Shown piece after piece: positions 37,702 to 47,478 of a DNA stretch of 64,000 nucleotides. The number at the start of each line of letters is the position of its first letter. Within the stretch, counting starts at the first letter, position 1. The notes beneath the pieces were generated by a model. It did not search any database. It was not told the DNA's origin and saw nothing but the letters and a program-made list of their open reading frames with translations. The position numbers and the translations under genes were made by a program. The stretch comes from Paracoccus contaminans (lineage in GTDB: Bacteria > Pseudomonadota > Alphaproteobacteria > Rhodobacterales > Rhodobacteraceae), in NCBI RefSeq assembly GCF_002105555.1, contig NZ_CP020612.1:1019001-1083000 (forward strand), given 5' to 3'.

Positions 37702-39873
37702 GTGAACCCCGAACAGGCGGCCGATCCGGGCTGGGCAGGCACCGCGGCTTTGCAGGCGGGAACGGCAACGCGCGCCGCAGGTTCTGCGCCCATGTCCGGC
37801 GCTGCGGGCGACCGCGCCTTCTTGCCGCCGGTCCCCCCCGAGGCGCCCCTGGCCATGCCAGTCCAGGATTTTGCGGCCCCCCCGCCCCCCGGCCCCGCGC
37901 GCGAGCGGCCTGCCCCATCCGTCCTTCTGGCACGGCTGATCGCCTTTGGAGGCTGCGCGCTGATCGTGGCGCTGGGCTTTTGGCAGATGCTGCTGGTCTT
38001 CGGCGGCCAGGTGCAGCCGTTGCAATGGGCGCTGCTGGTGTTCTTCACGCTGACATTCGGCTGGGTGGGGTTCAGCTTCTGCTCGCTTCTGGCCGGGCTG
38101 ATCGCGCAGCAACCGCAGACTCCGGCCGATCCGGGGGAGGCGCGCATCGCGGTGGTCATGCCCGTCTATCACGAGGATCCGGCCGACAGCATGGGCCTGC
38201 TGGCGGCGCTGGCGGACGAGCTGGCGGCGGCCGGCATGGCGGACCGGGCGGAAATCTTCGTGCTGTCCGACAGCCGCGATCCTGATTTCTTCGCGGCCGA
38301 GACGCTGGCCGTGGCCGCGCTGCGCGAGACCTGCCCCCTGCCGGTCTGGTATCGCCGCCGGACCGACAACACCGGCCGCAAGGCAGGCAACATCGCCGAG
38401 TTCGTGCGCCGCTGGGGCGGGTGTTATGACCAGATGGTGGTGCTGGATGCCGACAGCGTGGTCGGCGGCACCGTGATCCGGGAGATGAGCGCGCGGATGT
38501 CGGCCGACCCGGCGCTGGCGCTGATCCAGACGATCCCGATGCTGGTCGGCGGGCAGACACTGTTTTCCCGCGTGATCCAGTTCGCCGGCCGCGTCTATGG
38601 GCCGCCCATCGCCCGCGGCGTTGCTGCATGGTCGGGGGATGACGGCAACTTCTGGGGCCATAACGCGATGATCCGGGTGCGGGCCTTCGCGGCCTGCTGC
38701 GGCCTGCCCGAGCTGCCGGGCAATCCGCCCTTCGGCGGCACCATCCTGTCCCATGACTTCGTCGAGGCGGCGCTGCTGCGCCGGGCGGGCTGGAAGGTCC
38801 GGCTCGACTGGGACCTGCGCGCCAGCTATGAGGGCAGCCCCCCGACGCTCTTGGACATGGCGGTGCGCGAACGGCGCTGGGCGCAGGGCAACCTGCAGCA
38901 TCTGCGGCTGATCGGGGCAAGGGGCTTCAGCTGGATCAGCCGGGTGCATTTCACCATCGGAATCCTTGGCTTCCTGATGAGCCCGGTCTGGCTGGCGATG
39001 ATCCTGGTCGGGCTGGCGCTGACCGCCAAGGTGATCCTGTCAAAGCCCGAATATTTCCCCAACAGCTATCAGCTGTTCCCCGACTGGCCGACATTCGATT
39101 CAACCCGGATGACATGGCTTCTGGCCGCCGCCATGGGGCTGCTGCTGGTGCCCAAATTCGTCGCCGTGATCCGCGCCTGGCGGCGGCCGCTGGCGGCCAA
39201 TGCGGGCGGACGCTCGCGTATCCTTGCCTCGGCCCTGTTCGAAACGGTGCTGTCGGCCCTGATCGCGCCCGTCCAGATGCTGATCCAGACCCGCCAGATC
39301 GCCGAGATCCTGCGCGGCCGCAACTCGGGCTGGGAAAGCCAGGTCCGCAAGGGCTCGATGCCGCCTTGGCGGCTGGTTCTCAGCCGGCACTGGATCCATG
39401 TCGCCTCGGGGCTGGCGGTGCTGGCCGTCGTGGCGATGCTGTCGCCGGGCCAGCTGATCTGGCTGTCGCCCATCCTGGCCGGGCTGATCCTGTCGCCGGC
39501 GATCTCGCGCTGGACAGCCTCGCCCGTGTTCGGACGCTGGGCGCGGATGGCGGGCCTGCTGGTCACCCCCGAGGAACGGCAGACCCCCGAGCTGCTGGTT
39601 GCCTCGGGCGCGCAGATCCGCCGCCTTCGGCAGGACGGCTCGGCGACGCTGGCGCTTGGCGCCGATCCGGCGGCGATGGCGCGCCACAGGGCGCTGCTGG
39701 CGCCGCTGCCGGCGCGTCCGGCGGCCGAGCGGCTGCCCGCGATCGCCGCGGCCGCCAAGATCGCCGCCGCATCCTCGCAGGCCGAGGCGCTGTCATTCCT
39801 GGACCGCGGCGAAAAGGCTGCCCTGCTATCCGATCCCCATCTGCTCGCCGCCTGGGCCGCCCTGCCCCGATGA
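37702..39873 (+). CDS. opgH: Glucan glucosyltransferase OpgH
   Basis: This inner-membrane family 2 glucosyltransferase of 723 aa polymerises glucose from UDP-glucose for OPGs. The N-terminus is Ala/Pro-rich and cytoplasmic (about residues 1-75), followed by membrane segments (75-135). The catalytic domain has VVMPVYHEDP (about residue 152), the DxD motif VVLDADSVVGGTV (about residue 248), FWGHNAMIR (about residue 317) and the VRERRWAQGNLQH (QxxRW-like) motif (about residue 390). Further membrane segments follow to residue 610. GTG 37702 is four bases after the opgG stop. Its own stop overlaps the opgC ATG (ATGA, 39870-39873). Confidence 0.96.
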   Translation: MNPEQAADPGWAGTAALQAGTATRAAGSAPMSGAAGDRAFLPPVPPEAPLAMPVQDFAAPPPPGPARERPAPSVLLARLIAFGGCALIVALGFWQMLLVFGGQVQPLQWALLVFFTLTFGWVGFSFCSLLAGLIAQQPQTPADPGEARIAVVMPVYHEDPADSMGLLAALADELAAAGMADRAEIFVLSDSRDPDFFAAETLAVAALRETCPLPVWYRRRTDNTGRKAGNIAEFVRRWGGCYDQMVVLDADSVVGGTVIREMSARMSADPALALIQTIPMLVGGQTLFSRVIQFAGRVYGPPIARGVAAWSGDDGNFWGHNAMIRVRAFAACCGLPELPGNPPFGGTILSHDFVEAALLRRAGWKVRLDWDLRASYEGSPPTLLDMAVRERRWAQGNLQHLRLIGARGFSWISRVHFTIGILGFLMSPVWLAMILVGLALTAKVILSKPEYFPNSYQLFPDWPTFDSTRMTWLLAAAMGLLLVPKFVAVIRAWRRPLAANAGGRSRILASALFETVLSALIAPVQMLIQTRQIAEILRGRNSGWESQVRKGSMPPWRLVLSRHWIHVASGLAVLAVVAMLSPGQLIWLSPILAGLILSPAISRWTASPVFGRWARMAGLLVTPEERQTPELLVASGAQIRRLRQDGSATLALGADPAAMARHRALLAPLPARPAAERLPAIAAAAKIAAASSQAEALSFLDRGEKAALLSDPHLLAAWAALPR

Positions 39874-40988
39874 GCCGGATCGCCTGGCTGGACATGCTGC
39901 GCGGCTATGCGCTGCTTTGCATCATGCTGAACCACATGCCGCTGGGCTGGCTGCGCCAGTTCACGCTGGGCAATTTCGCGGTGTTCGACGCGGCCGAGCT
40001 GTTCGTCCTGCTGTCGGGGTTTCTGGTCGGGCTGGTCTGGATCAAGGTCGAGGCGCAGGACGGCCGGCGGACCGCCCAGTGGCGCTTTCTGCGCCGGGCC
40101 GCGCAGGTCTGGTTGGCGCTGGTGATCGGCGGGGTGCTGCTGGCGCTGCTGTCGCGGGGGCTGTTCGCGCTGGGCCTGAACCATACCGCGATCTGGTCCG
40201 AATATGCGCGCTGGATCGTGACATATCCGCTGCCCTATATCGGCACGCTGGCCCTGTTGTGGATGCAGCCGAACCTGCTGGACGTGCTGGCGTTGTATGT
40301 CATCCTGCTGGGGCTGGCGCCGGTTACGGTTCCGATGCTGCTGAACAGGCCCCTGTGGTTCGGTGCGGGTTCGCTCGCGCTGTGGCTGGCGGCGGTGCCG
40401 CTGAACGCGGCGCTGCCCAATCAGCGGGTCGAGGGCGGGCTGCTGTTCAATCCCTTCGGCTGGCAGATGCTGTTCTTTGCCGGCGTGGCGATGGGCGCGT
40501 TCCGCCGCCGCTTCATGCCTGCGCTGCTGCGCCGGGCGGGCTGGATCACGGCCCTGGCCGCTGGCGTCTCGCTCTACAGCCTGGGCATGGCGGCGCTGTG
40601 GCGGCTGGGTCCGGGGGGCAAGCGGCTGGCAGACGTGATGTGGAACGCGGTCGGGGTGGTGGACAAATGGTCGCTCGACGGGGTCCGCTTCGCGGCGATC
40701 ATCGCCGCAAGCTGGCTGGTTGCGGTTCCCTGTGCGCCTGCGCTGGCGATGATGGCGGGCACGCGGCTGGGCCGGGCCGCGGCGCTGATCGGCCGCGGAG
40801 GATTGTTCTCGTTCGTCGCCTGCGTGCTGCTTTCGGTGCTGGGCGATGCGCTGGCGATGAACCCGCCGGGCGCAGGGGCGCTGCGCCGGATCTGCATCGA
40901 CATATGGACAATCGCCGCGCTGTGGCTGCTGTCATTCCTGTGGATGAACCGGCCGGGGCGGCGGCGGCAGATGCCCGCCCGTGCCTGA
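39870..40988 (+). CDS. opgC: OpgC-like glucan succinyltransferase (acyltransferase 3 type)
   Basis: This integral-membrane acyltransferase of 372 aa has about ten hydrophobic helices and is expected to add succinyl groups to OPGs. Family landmarks are the N-terminal WLDMLRGYALLCIMLNHMP (shown by WLDMLRGYALL, about residue 6) and EYARWIVTYPLPYIG near residue 110. It is the last gene of the operon and overlaps opgH by four bases. In related Rhodobacterales OpgC succinylates the glucan, making it anionic. A role in polysaccharide O-acetylation by another acyltransferase is a weaker alternative. Confidence 0.85.
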   Translation: MSRIAWLDMLRGYALLCIMLNHMPLGWLRQFTLGNFAVFDAAELFVLLSGFLVGLVWIKVEAQDGRRTAQWRFLRRAAQVWLALVIGGVLLALLSRGLFALGLNHTAIWSEYARWIVTYPLPYIGTLALLWMQPNLLDVLALYVILLGLAPVTVPMLLNRPLWFGAGSLALWLAAVPLNAALPNQRVEGGLLFNPFGWQMLFFAGVAMGAFRRRFMPALLRRAGWITALAAGVSLYSLGMAALWRLGPGGKRLADVMWNAVGVVDKWSLDGVRFAAIIAASWLVAVPCAPALAMMAGTRLGRAAALIGRGGLFSFVACVLLSVLGDALAMNPPGAGALRRICIDIWTIAALWLLSFLWMNRPGRRRQMPARA

Positions 40989-41035
40989 CGGCACCCCGGC
41001 CCCGGTGCAGTGCTGACAAACACCGGGCGGACGGC

Positions 41036-41359
41036 TTATCCGCGGGCAGAGCGCCTGCGCGCATCGGCCATGACGCCGCGCTTGAGCTCCATCAGCGCGA
41101 TTCGCCGCCCCAAGGCGCGGCGCTCGGCCTCATCCTCGATCTGATCCATCACGGCGCGCTGGACGGCGATATCCTTGGCCAGCTGCATCTCGGGCGGCAG
41201 AAAGCCGCCATCGGCCATCATCCGGTGCAACACGTCATCGGCCGATTCGCGCAGCCGCACCGGGTCGAGCGGCCGCCCCTCGCCCGCAAGGCCCGACAAC
41301 TGCCCCTTTGCGGCGGCCTCGTCGGTGCGGCGCAGGGCGATCCGTTCGAACCAGTGCAT
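41036..41359 (-). CDS. DUF1992 / DnaJ-homologue C28-like small protein
   Basis: This is a 107-aa soluble protein of the DUF1992 family (sometimes called DnaJ homologue subfamily C member 28 domain). The conserved stretch is AAAKGQLSGLAGEGRPLD (about residues 15-32), followed by a charged helix-rich part (MQLAKDIAVQRAVMDQIEDEAERR, shown by MQLAKDIAVQ, about residue 58). It starts 11 bases after the valS stop on the same strand and is probably co-transcribed. Its role is unknown; homologues are linked to membrane traffic in eukaryotes and uncharacterised in bacteria. Confidence 0.88.
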   Translation of the reverse strand: MHWFERIALRRTDEAAAKGQLSGLAGEGRPLDPVRLRESADDVLHRMMADGGFLPPEMQLAKDIAVQRAVMDQIEDEAERRALGRRIALMELKRGVMADARRRSARG

Positions 41360-41370
41360 CGCGTGTTTCC

Positions 41371-44300
41371 CTAAAGGGCCTTGAGCTGCTGCAGCGCGGC
41401 GCGGATGCGGGCGATGTCCTCGTCCAGCTCGGCCAGACGGGCGCGGGTTTCCTCGATCACCTCCGGCTCGGCATTCTGGGCAAAGCGAGGATTGGACAGG
41501 CGCGCGCGCAGCCCTTGGGCATCCTTGTCGGCCTTGCCCAATGCCTTTTCCAGCCGCGCGCTTTCCGCGCCGGCGTCGATCACATCGCCGATCGGCAGCG
41601 CAAAGGACGCGCCGGGCGCCGCAACGGCGATCATGCCGCGCCCCGCCGCCCCGTCACGGGGGGCGTTCACCCGCGCCAGCCGTTCGATCAGCGGCCCATT
41701 GGCCGCCAGGGCGGCACGGGCGGCCTCGTCGGCCTCGGTCACGATCAGGTCCAGCCGGGCGGCGGCCGGCACACCCATCTGTGCGCGGGCCGACCGCACC
41801 GATTCGATCAGCCCGATGACCCAGTTCATCTGCCGGTCAGCCGCCTCGTCGATCAGCTCCGCCCCGTATTCGGGCCAGTCGCCATGCACCAGCATCTTGC
41901 CCCGCGTGCCGGTCAGCGCCCAGATTTCCTCGGTCACGAAGGGCATGACCGGGTGCAGCATGGTGATCGCCTGCTCGATCACCCAGGCCATGGTGGCGCG
42001 GGTTTCCGCGGCATGGTCGCCGTCGAACAGCGGCTTGGCCAGCTCGACATACCAGTCGCACAGCTTGCCCCAGACAAAGCCGTAAAGGCTCAGCGCCGCA
42101 TCGTTGAAGCGATAGGCTTCAAGCGCCTCGTCCAGCGCCAGCCGGACGCGCGCCGTCTCGCCCATGATCCAGCGGTTGACGGTGTGCTGGGGGTCGGGGC
42201 GGGTGGGCGCGCCGGGAAAGACGCCGTTCATCTCGGCAAAGCGGACGGCGTTCCAGATCTTGGTGACGAAGTTGCGGTTCGCCTCGACGTGTTTCGGCCC
42301 CAGCTTGGGGTCGCGCCCCTGCGCGGCCATGGAGGCCAGCGTAAAGCGCAGCGCGTCGGCGCCGTATTCGTCGATCAGGTCCAGCGGGTCGATGACGTTG
42401 CCCTTGGACTTGGACATCTTGGCGCCCTTTTCGTCGCGCACCAGCCCGTGGACATAGACGTTCCGGAACGGCACCTGATCCACCACCGCCAGCTGCATCA
42501 TCATCATCCGGGCGACCCAGAAGAAGATGATGTCAAACCCGGTGATCAGCGTGTCGGTGGGGAAATAGCGTTTGAGTTCATCGGTCTGTTCAGGCCAGCC
42601 GAGCGTGCCGATGGGCCACAGGCCGGACGAGAACCAGGTATCGAGGACGTCGGGGTCGCGTTCGATCCGCACTCGACGAAGTGTGTCGTCGTTCCCAAAC
42701 CCCCCGCCCCCAGCACCCGGCAGAGCCGACGGGGGAAAACCGGGCAGCACACCCTCATGGCCGTGCTGCGTTTCGTCAATCTGGACGTTAGGACCGTAGT
42801 ACTGCCGAGCCGCTTCAGACACTTCGTTCCATGAAGGGCCGCAGAACTGCTGCCCTTTCGCGTCAACGATATCGCTGAAGCGCAGCTTGGTGCGGTCGGC
42901 GCCATCATGCAGCTTGGGCCCATACCAAACCGGAATCTGATGCCCCCACCAAAGCTGGCGGCTGATCGTCCAAGGCTCGATATTCTCGAGCCAGTGGAAA
43001 TAGACCTTCTCGTGCTGCTCGGGGATGATCCGGGTGCGCCCCTCGCGCACCGCGTCGATGGCGGGCTGCACGATCTTGGCCGTGTCCACGAACCATTGGT
43101 CGGTCAGCATCGGCTCGATCACCACGCCCGACCGGTCGCCGAAGGGCTGCATGATCGGCTTGGCGTCCACCAGCGGGCGGCGTTCCAGATGCTCGGCGCC
43201 GGTTTCCTTGTCGATTTCCTTGTGCAGATACCAGACCGCCAGCCCCTCGGCGTTGATCTGGTCGATGACAGCCTTGCGCGCCTCATAGCGGTCTAGGCCA
43301 CGCAGATCCTCGGGGACGAGGTTGATCTGGCTGACATCGCCAGCCTCGCGTTCGCCCCGCGCGATCTGACCCGCGATCATGGCCGATTCCTCATAGGACA
43401 GCCCGTCCGACCGCATCCGCGCCTTGCCGTCCATCAGCGCATACAGCGGGATACCGTTGCGCTGCGCGACGCCATAGTCGTTGAAGTCATGCGCCCCGGT
43501 GATCTTGACCGCGCCCGATCCGAAATGCGGGTCGGGGTATTCGTCGGTTATGATCGGGATCAGGCGGCGGTGTTCCTTTGGCCCGACCGGGATTTCCACC
43601 AGCTTGCCGATGATGGGGGCATAGCGCGCATCGTCGGGATGAACCGCCACCGCGCCGTCGCCCAGCATGGTTTCGGGCCGCGTCGTGGCGATGGCGATAT
43701 AATCGCGCGTCTCGCGCAGCGTCACGTTTCCGTCGGCGTCGCGTTCGACATATTCATACGTCTCGGCGCCGGCCAGCGGATACTTGAAATGCCACATATG
43801 GCCGGGAACCTCGCGGTTCTCGACCTCGAGATCGCTGATCGCGGTCTCGAAATGGGGGTCCCAGTTGACCAGCCGCTTGCCGCGGTAAATCAGCCCCTTG
43901 TCATACAGGTCCACGAAGACGCGGATCACGGCGTCGTGGAAATTGCCTTCCTCGCCCGCCGGGGCGCCGGGGGCGCCGGACATGGTAAAGGCATTGCGGT
44001 CCCAGTCGAGGCTGGCGCCTAGGCGCTTGAGCTGGCCGATGATCGTGCCGCCCGATTCCTGCTTCCACTTCCAGATCTCGGCGGTGAAATCCTCGCGCTT
44101 CCAGTCCTTGCGCGGGGGCTTGCCCTCGGCCGCCATCTTGCGCTCGACGACCATCTGCGTGGCGATGCCGGCATGATCCTGCCCCGGCTGCCACAGCACG
44201 TCATGGCCGCGCATCCGGTGCCAGCGCACCAGGATGTCCTGCAGCGTGTTGTTCAGCGCGTGCCCGATATGCAGGCTGCCGGTGACGTTGGGCGGCGGGA

Positions 44301-44427
44301 TGACCACGGAAAAGGCCGGCGCCCCCGGTCTTGCATTGGCCCCGGCGGCAAAGGCGCCGGTGCGTTCCCATTGCGCGGCGATCCGCGCCTCGGCGGCGGC
44401 GGCGTCGAAAGTCTTGTCCATGCTCAT
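41371..44427 (-). CDS. valS: Valyl-tRNA synthetase
   Basis: This class I aminoacyl-tRNA synthetase of 1018 aa charges tRNA-Val. The HIGH motif is [15 protein letters not shown] (about residue 45) and the KMSKS motif is [15 protein letters not shown] (about residue 670). The C-terminal coiled-coil arm is the last 80 residues (LARLNA-like to [18 protein letters not shown]). I chose ATG 44427; the open frame to 44652 lacks conservation, and a second ATG lies at 44421. The segment between HQIPVWYGP (about residue 497) and DVLDTWFSS (about residue 592) is about 45 residues longer than in E. coli ValS and reads as lower-GC DNA (see findings). Confidence 0.96.
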   Translation of the reverse strand: MSMDKTFDAAAAEARIAAQWERTGAFAAGANARPGAPAFSVVIPPPNVTGSLHIGHALNNTLQDILVRWHRMRGHDVLWQPGQDHAGIATQMVVERKMAAEGKPPRKDWKREDFTAEIWKWKQESGGTIIGQLKRLGASLDWDRNAFTMSGAPGAPAGEEGNFHDAVIRVFVDLYDKGLIYRGKRLVNWDPHFETAISDLEVENREVPGHMWHFKYPLAGAETYEYVERDADGNVTLRETRDYIAIATTRPETMLGDGAVAVHPDDARYAPIIGKLVEIPVGPKEHRRLIPIITDEYPDPHFGSGAVKITGAHDFNDYGVAQRNGIPLYALMDGKARMRSDGLSYEESAMIAGQIARGEREAGDVSQINLVPEDLRGLDRYEARKAVIDQINAEGLAVWYLHKEIDKETGAEHLERRPLVDAKPIMQPFGDRSGVVIEPMLTDQWFVDTAKIVQPAIDAVREGRTRIIPEQHEKVYFHWLENIEPWTISRQLWWGHQIPVWYGPKLHDGADRTKLRFSDIVDAKGQQFCGPSWNEVSEAARQYYGPNVQIDETQHGHEGVLPGFPPSALPGAGGGGFGNDDTLRRVRIERDPDVLDTWFSSGLWPIGTLGWPEQTDELKRYFPTDTLITGFDIIFFWVARMMMMQLAVVDQVPFRNVYVHGLVRDEKGAKMSKSKGNVIDPLDLIDEYGADALRFTLASMAAQGRDPKLGPKHVEANRNFVTKIWNAVRFAEMNGVFPGAPTRPDPQHTVNRWIMGETARVRLALDEALEAYRFNDAALSLYGFVWGKLCDWYVELAKPLFDGDHAAETRATMAWVIEQAITMLHPVMPFVTEEIWALTGTRGKMLVHGDWPEYGAELIDEAADRQMNWVIGLIESVRSARAQMGVPAAARLDLIVTEADEAARAALAANGPLIERLARVNAPRDGAAGRGMIAVAAPGASFALPIGDVIDAGAESARLEKALGKADKDAQGLRARLSNPRFAQNAEPEVIEETRARLAELDEDIARIRAALQQLKAL

Positions 44428-44486
44428 CGTCCCCTGGCTTGCACCGGACTTAGCGAAGCCGGGGCGCAGGGCCAAGGGGCAGGCGG

Positions 44487-45107
44487 TCAGCCGCCCGTCT
44501 GCGCGTCCGGGGCCTGGACAGGCTTGGATTCGGGCGATCCCACTTGCCGCAGGATGATGGACAGCAGCACCAGAACCCCCGTGGACAGAAACTCGGACTG
44601 CCAGTTCTGCATCGATTCGAACCACATCCGGGATGAGCCGAGATATTGCCACATTGTCTGCGGCGCCTCGCCCTCGCGCATGGCTTCCTCTAGAAAGTCG
44701 CGCCAGCTGCCCAGCAGGTGCAGCACGAAGGACAGGATGAACAGCGCGCCCAGCGCCAGCCCCAGCGAATGGGCGTAAAGCCAGCCGCCGATGCCGGGGC
44801 CGGGCTGGTCATTGCCGCGGCCCGGATCATCGGGGTCGCGCGATTCGGCCGAGCCGCGCTGGAACAGCATCGCCGTCAGCACGACATAGACGCCCATCTG
44901 CAGGAACTCGCTTTCCCAGTTCTCGAACAGCGCCGACACAAAGCCCGCGCTGACGATATAGCCGCCGAGCGTGGGCAGAGGCGCACCGTCGCGCAGCGCC
45001 TCGTCGATGTCCTGGTGCCAGCCGGCAAGGATCATGCCGGCCAGGCTGCCCAGGAACAGCAGCCCAAGGGCGATGCTCAGCCCGTTGTCGCGCAGAAATC
45101 GCCCCAT
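44487..45107 (-). CDS. DUF6766-like membrane protein
   Basis: This is a 206-aa inner-membrane protein with four likely membrane segments (residues 9-27, 52-78, 113-131 and 175-192). It contains an internal duplication: [16 protein letters not shown] near residue 65 and [16 protein letters not shown] near residue 165 share the pattern NWxSEFLxxGVxVxL, each followed by a GSxES hydrophilic tail. This pattern fits the DUF6766 family. ATG 45107 follows AAGGAGG at a good distance; longer in-frame starts exist but lack a ribosome site. Function unknown. It lies upstream of valS on the same strand with a 59-base gap. Confidence 0.8.
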   Translation of the reverse strand: MGRFLRDNGLSIALGLLFLGSLAGMILAGWHQDIDEALRDGAPLPTLGGYIVSAGFVSALFENWESEFLQMGVYVVLTAMLFQRGSAESRDPDDPGRGNDQPGPGIGGWLYAHSLGLALGALFILSFVLHLLGSWRDFLEEAMREGEAPQTMWQYLGSSRMWFESMQNWQSEFLSTGVLVLLSIILRQVGSPESKPVQAPDAQTGG

Positions 45108-45502
45108 CGCGGCCTCCTTCAAGATGATGTCGCGCTGGACGGTCATCCGGCCCCCGACAGGCTGTCCATGCCGCGGCAAGGGGGCCGGACATGGCCCGGC
45201 AGGGCGGCGCGCCCCGGCGGCCGGGGCGCTGCAGACAATTGTGTTGCCAACGGAAACGCCCGGCCCGGCCAGTCGGAAAACCGTGCAGGACAGGCGCCGG
45301 CGGGGCGGGCAGCGGCGGGTCGGGGGGCCGTCCCTTGCACAAGGGCCATGGCGCCTTGCGCGGCAGGGCGGCGGCCGCCGGCTCACACAGGTTTGAAGGG
45401 GCGTGTGCCAGGAAGGGCCGATGGGCACTTGGCTGCGCAGGCCCAAGGGCCACAATGGCCGCGCGCCCGGCATCCGGTCAGGCATCTTGGAAGGATGAAC
45501 CG
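45108..45502. other. Divergent intergenic region between DUF6766 gene and msrP
   Basis: These 395 bases are unusually GC-rich and contain no credible gene. It must hold promoters for both divergent genes; no strong -35/-10 pair is obvious. A short A/T-richer patch (ACAATTGTGTTGCC, around 45235-45250) is the best candidate area for a regulatory site. Confidence 0.45.
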
Positions 45503-46390
45503 ATGAGGCTCGACTGGTCAGACGTGACGCCCGAGGCGGTCTTCATGAATCGCCGCGCTTTCCTGGCGGCGGCAGGCGCGACGCTGGCGCTGCCGCAGGG
45601 CGCGGGGGCCGCAGGGGCGCCGGCCGAGGACAAGCCCAATACGCTGGACGAGATCACCCACTACAACAATTTCTATGAATTCGGCACCGGCAAGACCGAT
45701 CCGGCCGAATATGGCGGCAGCTTCCAGCCCCTGCCCTGGTCGGTGCAGGTGGACGGTCTGGTGGACCGCCCCGGCAGCCGCGCCCTGGACGAGATCGCCC
45801 CGGCCCGCGCGGTCGAGGACAGGATCTATCGCCTGCGCTGCGTCGAGGGCTGGTCCATGGTGATCCCGTGGAACGGTGTCCCGCTGGCAGGGGTGCTGAA
45901 GGCTGCGGGCGTGCAGGCAGGGGCGAAATGGGTGGCCTTCACCTCGGTCCTGCGGCCCGAGCAGATGCCGGGCCAGCGGCGCGGCGTGCTGGACTTTCCC
46001 TATGTCGAGGCGCTGCGGCTGGACGAGGCGATGCACCCGCTGACCCTGCTGGCGACGGGGGTCTATGGCAAGCCGCTGGCGGTGGCGAACGGGGCGCCGA
46101 TCCGGCTGGTGGTGCCGTGGAAATACGGGTTCAAGTCGGCCAAGTCGATCACCCGCATCACCCTGACCGACACCCGCCCGCCGACGACCTGGAACATGCT
46201 GCAGCCCCGTGAATACGGGTTTTACGCCAATGTGAATCCCGATGTCGATCACCCGCGCTGGAGCCAGGCGAGCGAGCGGCGGATCGGCGGCGGGCTGCTG
46301 GGCGGCCGTCGCCCGACCCTGATGTTCAACGGCTATGCCGATCAGGTGGCCTCGCTTTATGCGGGAATGGACCTGGCGCGGGATTACTGA
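45503..46390 (+). CDS. msrP: Methionine-sulfoxide reductase catalytic subunit MsrP (YedY)
   Basis: This is a periplasmic molybdopterin enzyme of 295 aa that reduces oxidised methionines in envelope proteins using electrons from MsrQ. A Tat signal starts at residue 15 ([16 protein letters not shown]). Conserved segments include [16 protein letters not shown] (about residue 53) and the molybdenum-ligating cysteine in [14 protein letters not shown] (about residue 114). Further landmarks are [11 protein letters not shown] (about residue 210) and the end motif [15 protein letters not shown] 45503 follows GGAAGGA. Its stop overlaps the msrQ ATG by one base (TGATG). It uses the Mo-molybdopterin form; the window's mobA is for bis-MGD enzymes, so a direct link is not implied. 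Confidence 0.96.
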   Translation: MRLDWSDVTPEAVFMNRRAFLAAAGATLALPQGAGAAGAPAEDKPNTLDEITHYNNFYEFGTGKTDPAEYGGSFQPLPWSVQVDGLVDRPGSRALDEIAPARAVEDRIYRLRCVEGWSMVIPWNGVPLAGVLKAAGVQAGAKWVAFTSVLRPEQMPGQRRGVLDFPYVEALRLDEAMHPLTLLATGVYGKPLAVANGAPIRLVVPWKYGFKSAKSITRITLTDTRPPTTWNMLQPREYGFYANVNPDVDHPRWSQASERRIGGGLLGGRRPTLMFNGYADQVASLYAGMDLARDY

Positions 46391-47010
46391 TGCACCCCGC
46401 CTTGGCTGCCCGCATCAGCACGGCCCTGCGCCGTGTGCCCATCGCGCTTGTCTGGGCGATCGGGCTGGTGCCGGCGGGATGGATCGTTCTGGACCTGATG
46501 CAGGGCCGGCTCGGCGTCGATCCTGTCCGGACCATCGAACACCGGCTGGGCGACTGGGCGCTCTATCTGCTGGTCGCCGGGCTGGCGCTGACGCCGGTGT
46601 CGCGGCTGTCGCGGATCAATCTTGCACGGTTCCGCCGGCCTATCGGCCTGCTGGCGGCCAGCTATGCCGCCGCGCACCTGTCGGCCTGGGCCGTTCTGGA
46701 CATGGGTCTTGACTGGTCCCTGATGGGCCGCGACATTCTCAAGCGGCCCTGGCTGACGCTGGGGATGGGCGCGGCGCTGGCGCTGGCGCCTCTGGCGCTG
46801 ACATCGAACAACCTTTCCATCCGCCGGCTCGGCGCAGCCGCATGGCGGCGGCTGCACCGGCTGGTGTATCTGGCCGTTCCCCTGGCGGGCCTGCATGCGC
46901 TGCTGTCCGGCAAGGTGATCGAGCCGATGCCGGTGATCTGCCTGGCCCTGACGGCGCTGCTTCTGTCAACCAGGCTGAGCCGCCGCATCGTCCCCGCCCG
47001 CCAGCGCTGA
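46390..47010 (+). CDS. msrQ: Heme-binding subunit MsrQ (YedZ)
   Basis: This is an inner-membrane b-type cytochrome of 206 aa that carries electrons from the quinone pool or flavin reductase to MsrP. About six hydrophobic segments are present, with heme-ligand histidines likely in YAAAHLSAWAV (about residue 98), HRLVYLAVPLAGLHALL (two histidines, about residues 156 and 168) and TIEHRLGDWAL (about residue 52). The SRINLARFRRPIGLLAASY segment (about residues 74-92) is typical. The ATG overlaps the msrP stop, giving a coupled operon. Confidence 0.93.
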   Translation: MHPALAARISTALRRVPIALVWAIGLVPAGWIVLDLMQGRLGVDPVRTIEHRLGDWALYLLVAGLALTPVSRLSRINLARFRRPIGLLAASYAAAHLSAWAVLDMGLDWSLMGRDILKRPWLTLGMGAALALAPLALTSNNLSIRRLGAAAWRRLHRLVYLAVPLAGLHALLSGKVIEPMPVICLALTALLLSTRLSRRIVPARQR

Positions 47011-47028
47011 GGCGGGCGGGACGCCGCG

Positions 47029-47295
47029 TCAGCCCTTGGCCGCGGGGTCGGGCTTGCCGGCCGTGCCGGACGAAGCCTCCGGGGCGTTCTGGCGGATCAT
47101 CGCCTCGGCATGGGCACGCTGGGCGGCGCTGGCCGGGCCTGTGCTGCCGGCCTCGGCATCGGTCCCAAGGGGGGCCGCGGCGATTTCCGATCCGTGGATA
47201 TCATCGGGCTCATGCGAGCGGGCGATCGCCTCTCGCTGCTGGGCGGCGGTCGGGCCGGGCGGGCTGGCGGGGCGGGACGGATCGGGGTTGGACAT
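47029..47295 (-). CDS. Small hydrophilic protein of unknown function
   Basis: This is an 88-aa protein rich in Ala, Pro, Glu and Gly with no cysteine, signal peptide or membrane segment. Landmarks are AAQQREAIARSHEPDDIHGSE near residue 20 (shown by REAIARSHEPDD) and AAQRAHAEAMIRQNAPEASSG near residue 58 (shown by AQRAHAEAMIRQ), two short helix-like stretches. It looks intrinsically disordered. GCGAGG stands at an acceptable distance before the ATG. It is convergent with msrQ, 18 bases apart. I do not recognise the family. Confidence 0.6.
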   Translation of the reverse strand: MSNPDPSRPASPPGPTAAQQREAIARSHEPDDIHGSEIAAAPLGTDAEAGSTGPASAAQRAHAEAMIRQNAPEASSGTAGKPDPAAKG

Positions 47296-47478
47296 GACGG
47301 ACCTCGCTTGGGAATACCAAAGGTGAACGCGCCCCCTGCCCTCATGGATCCGCCGGCCCTGCGGATGCGGGCCAGGCTGTCCGGCGGAGTCGGTCAGGGG
47401 ACTGACCTGACGGAAATGATGGGATATGGGTCGATAATCTGTTAGCGAGCAGCCAACCTCGCCCGACCGGAGGAATAC

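Noticed and set aside
44428..44652. Longer start for valS
   Set aside because: The extra 75 residues have no ValS homology and run into the 3' part of the upstream gene region; the ATG at 44427 begins the conserved protein.
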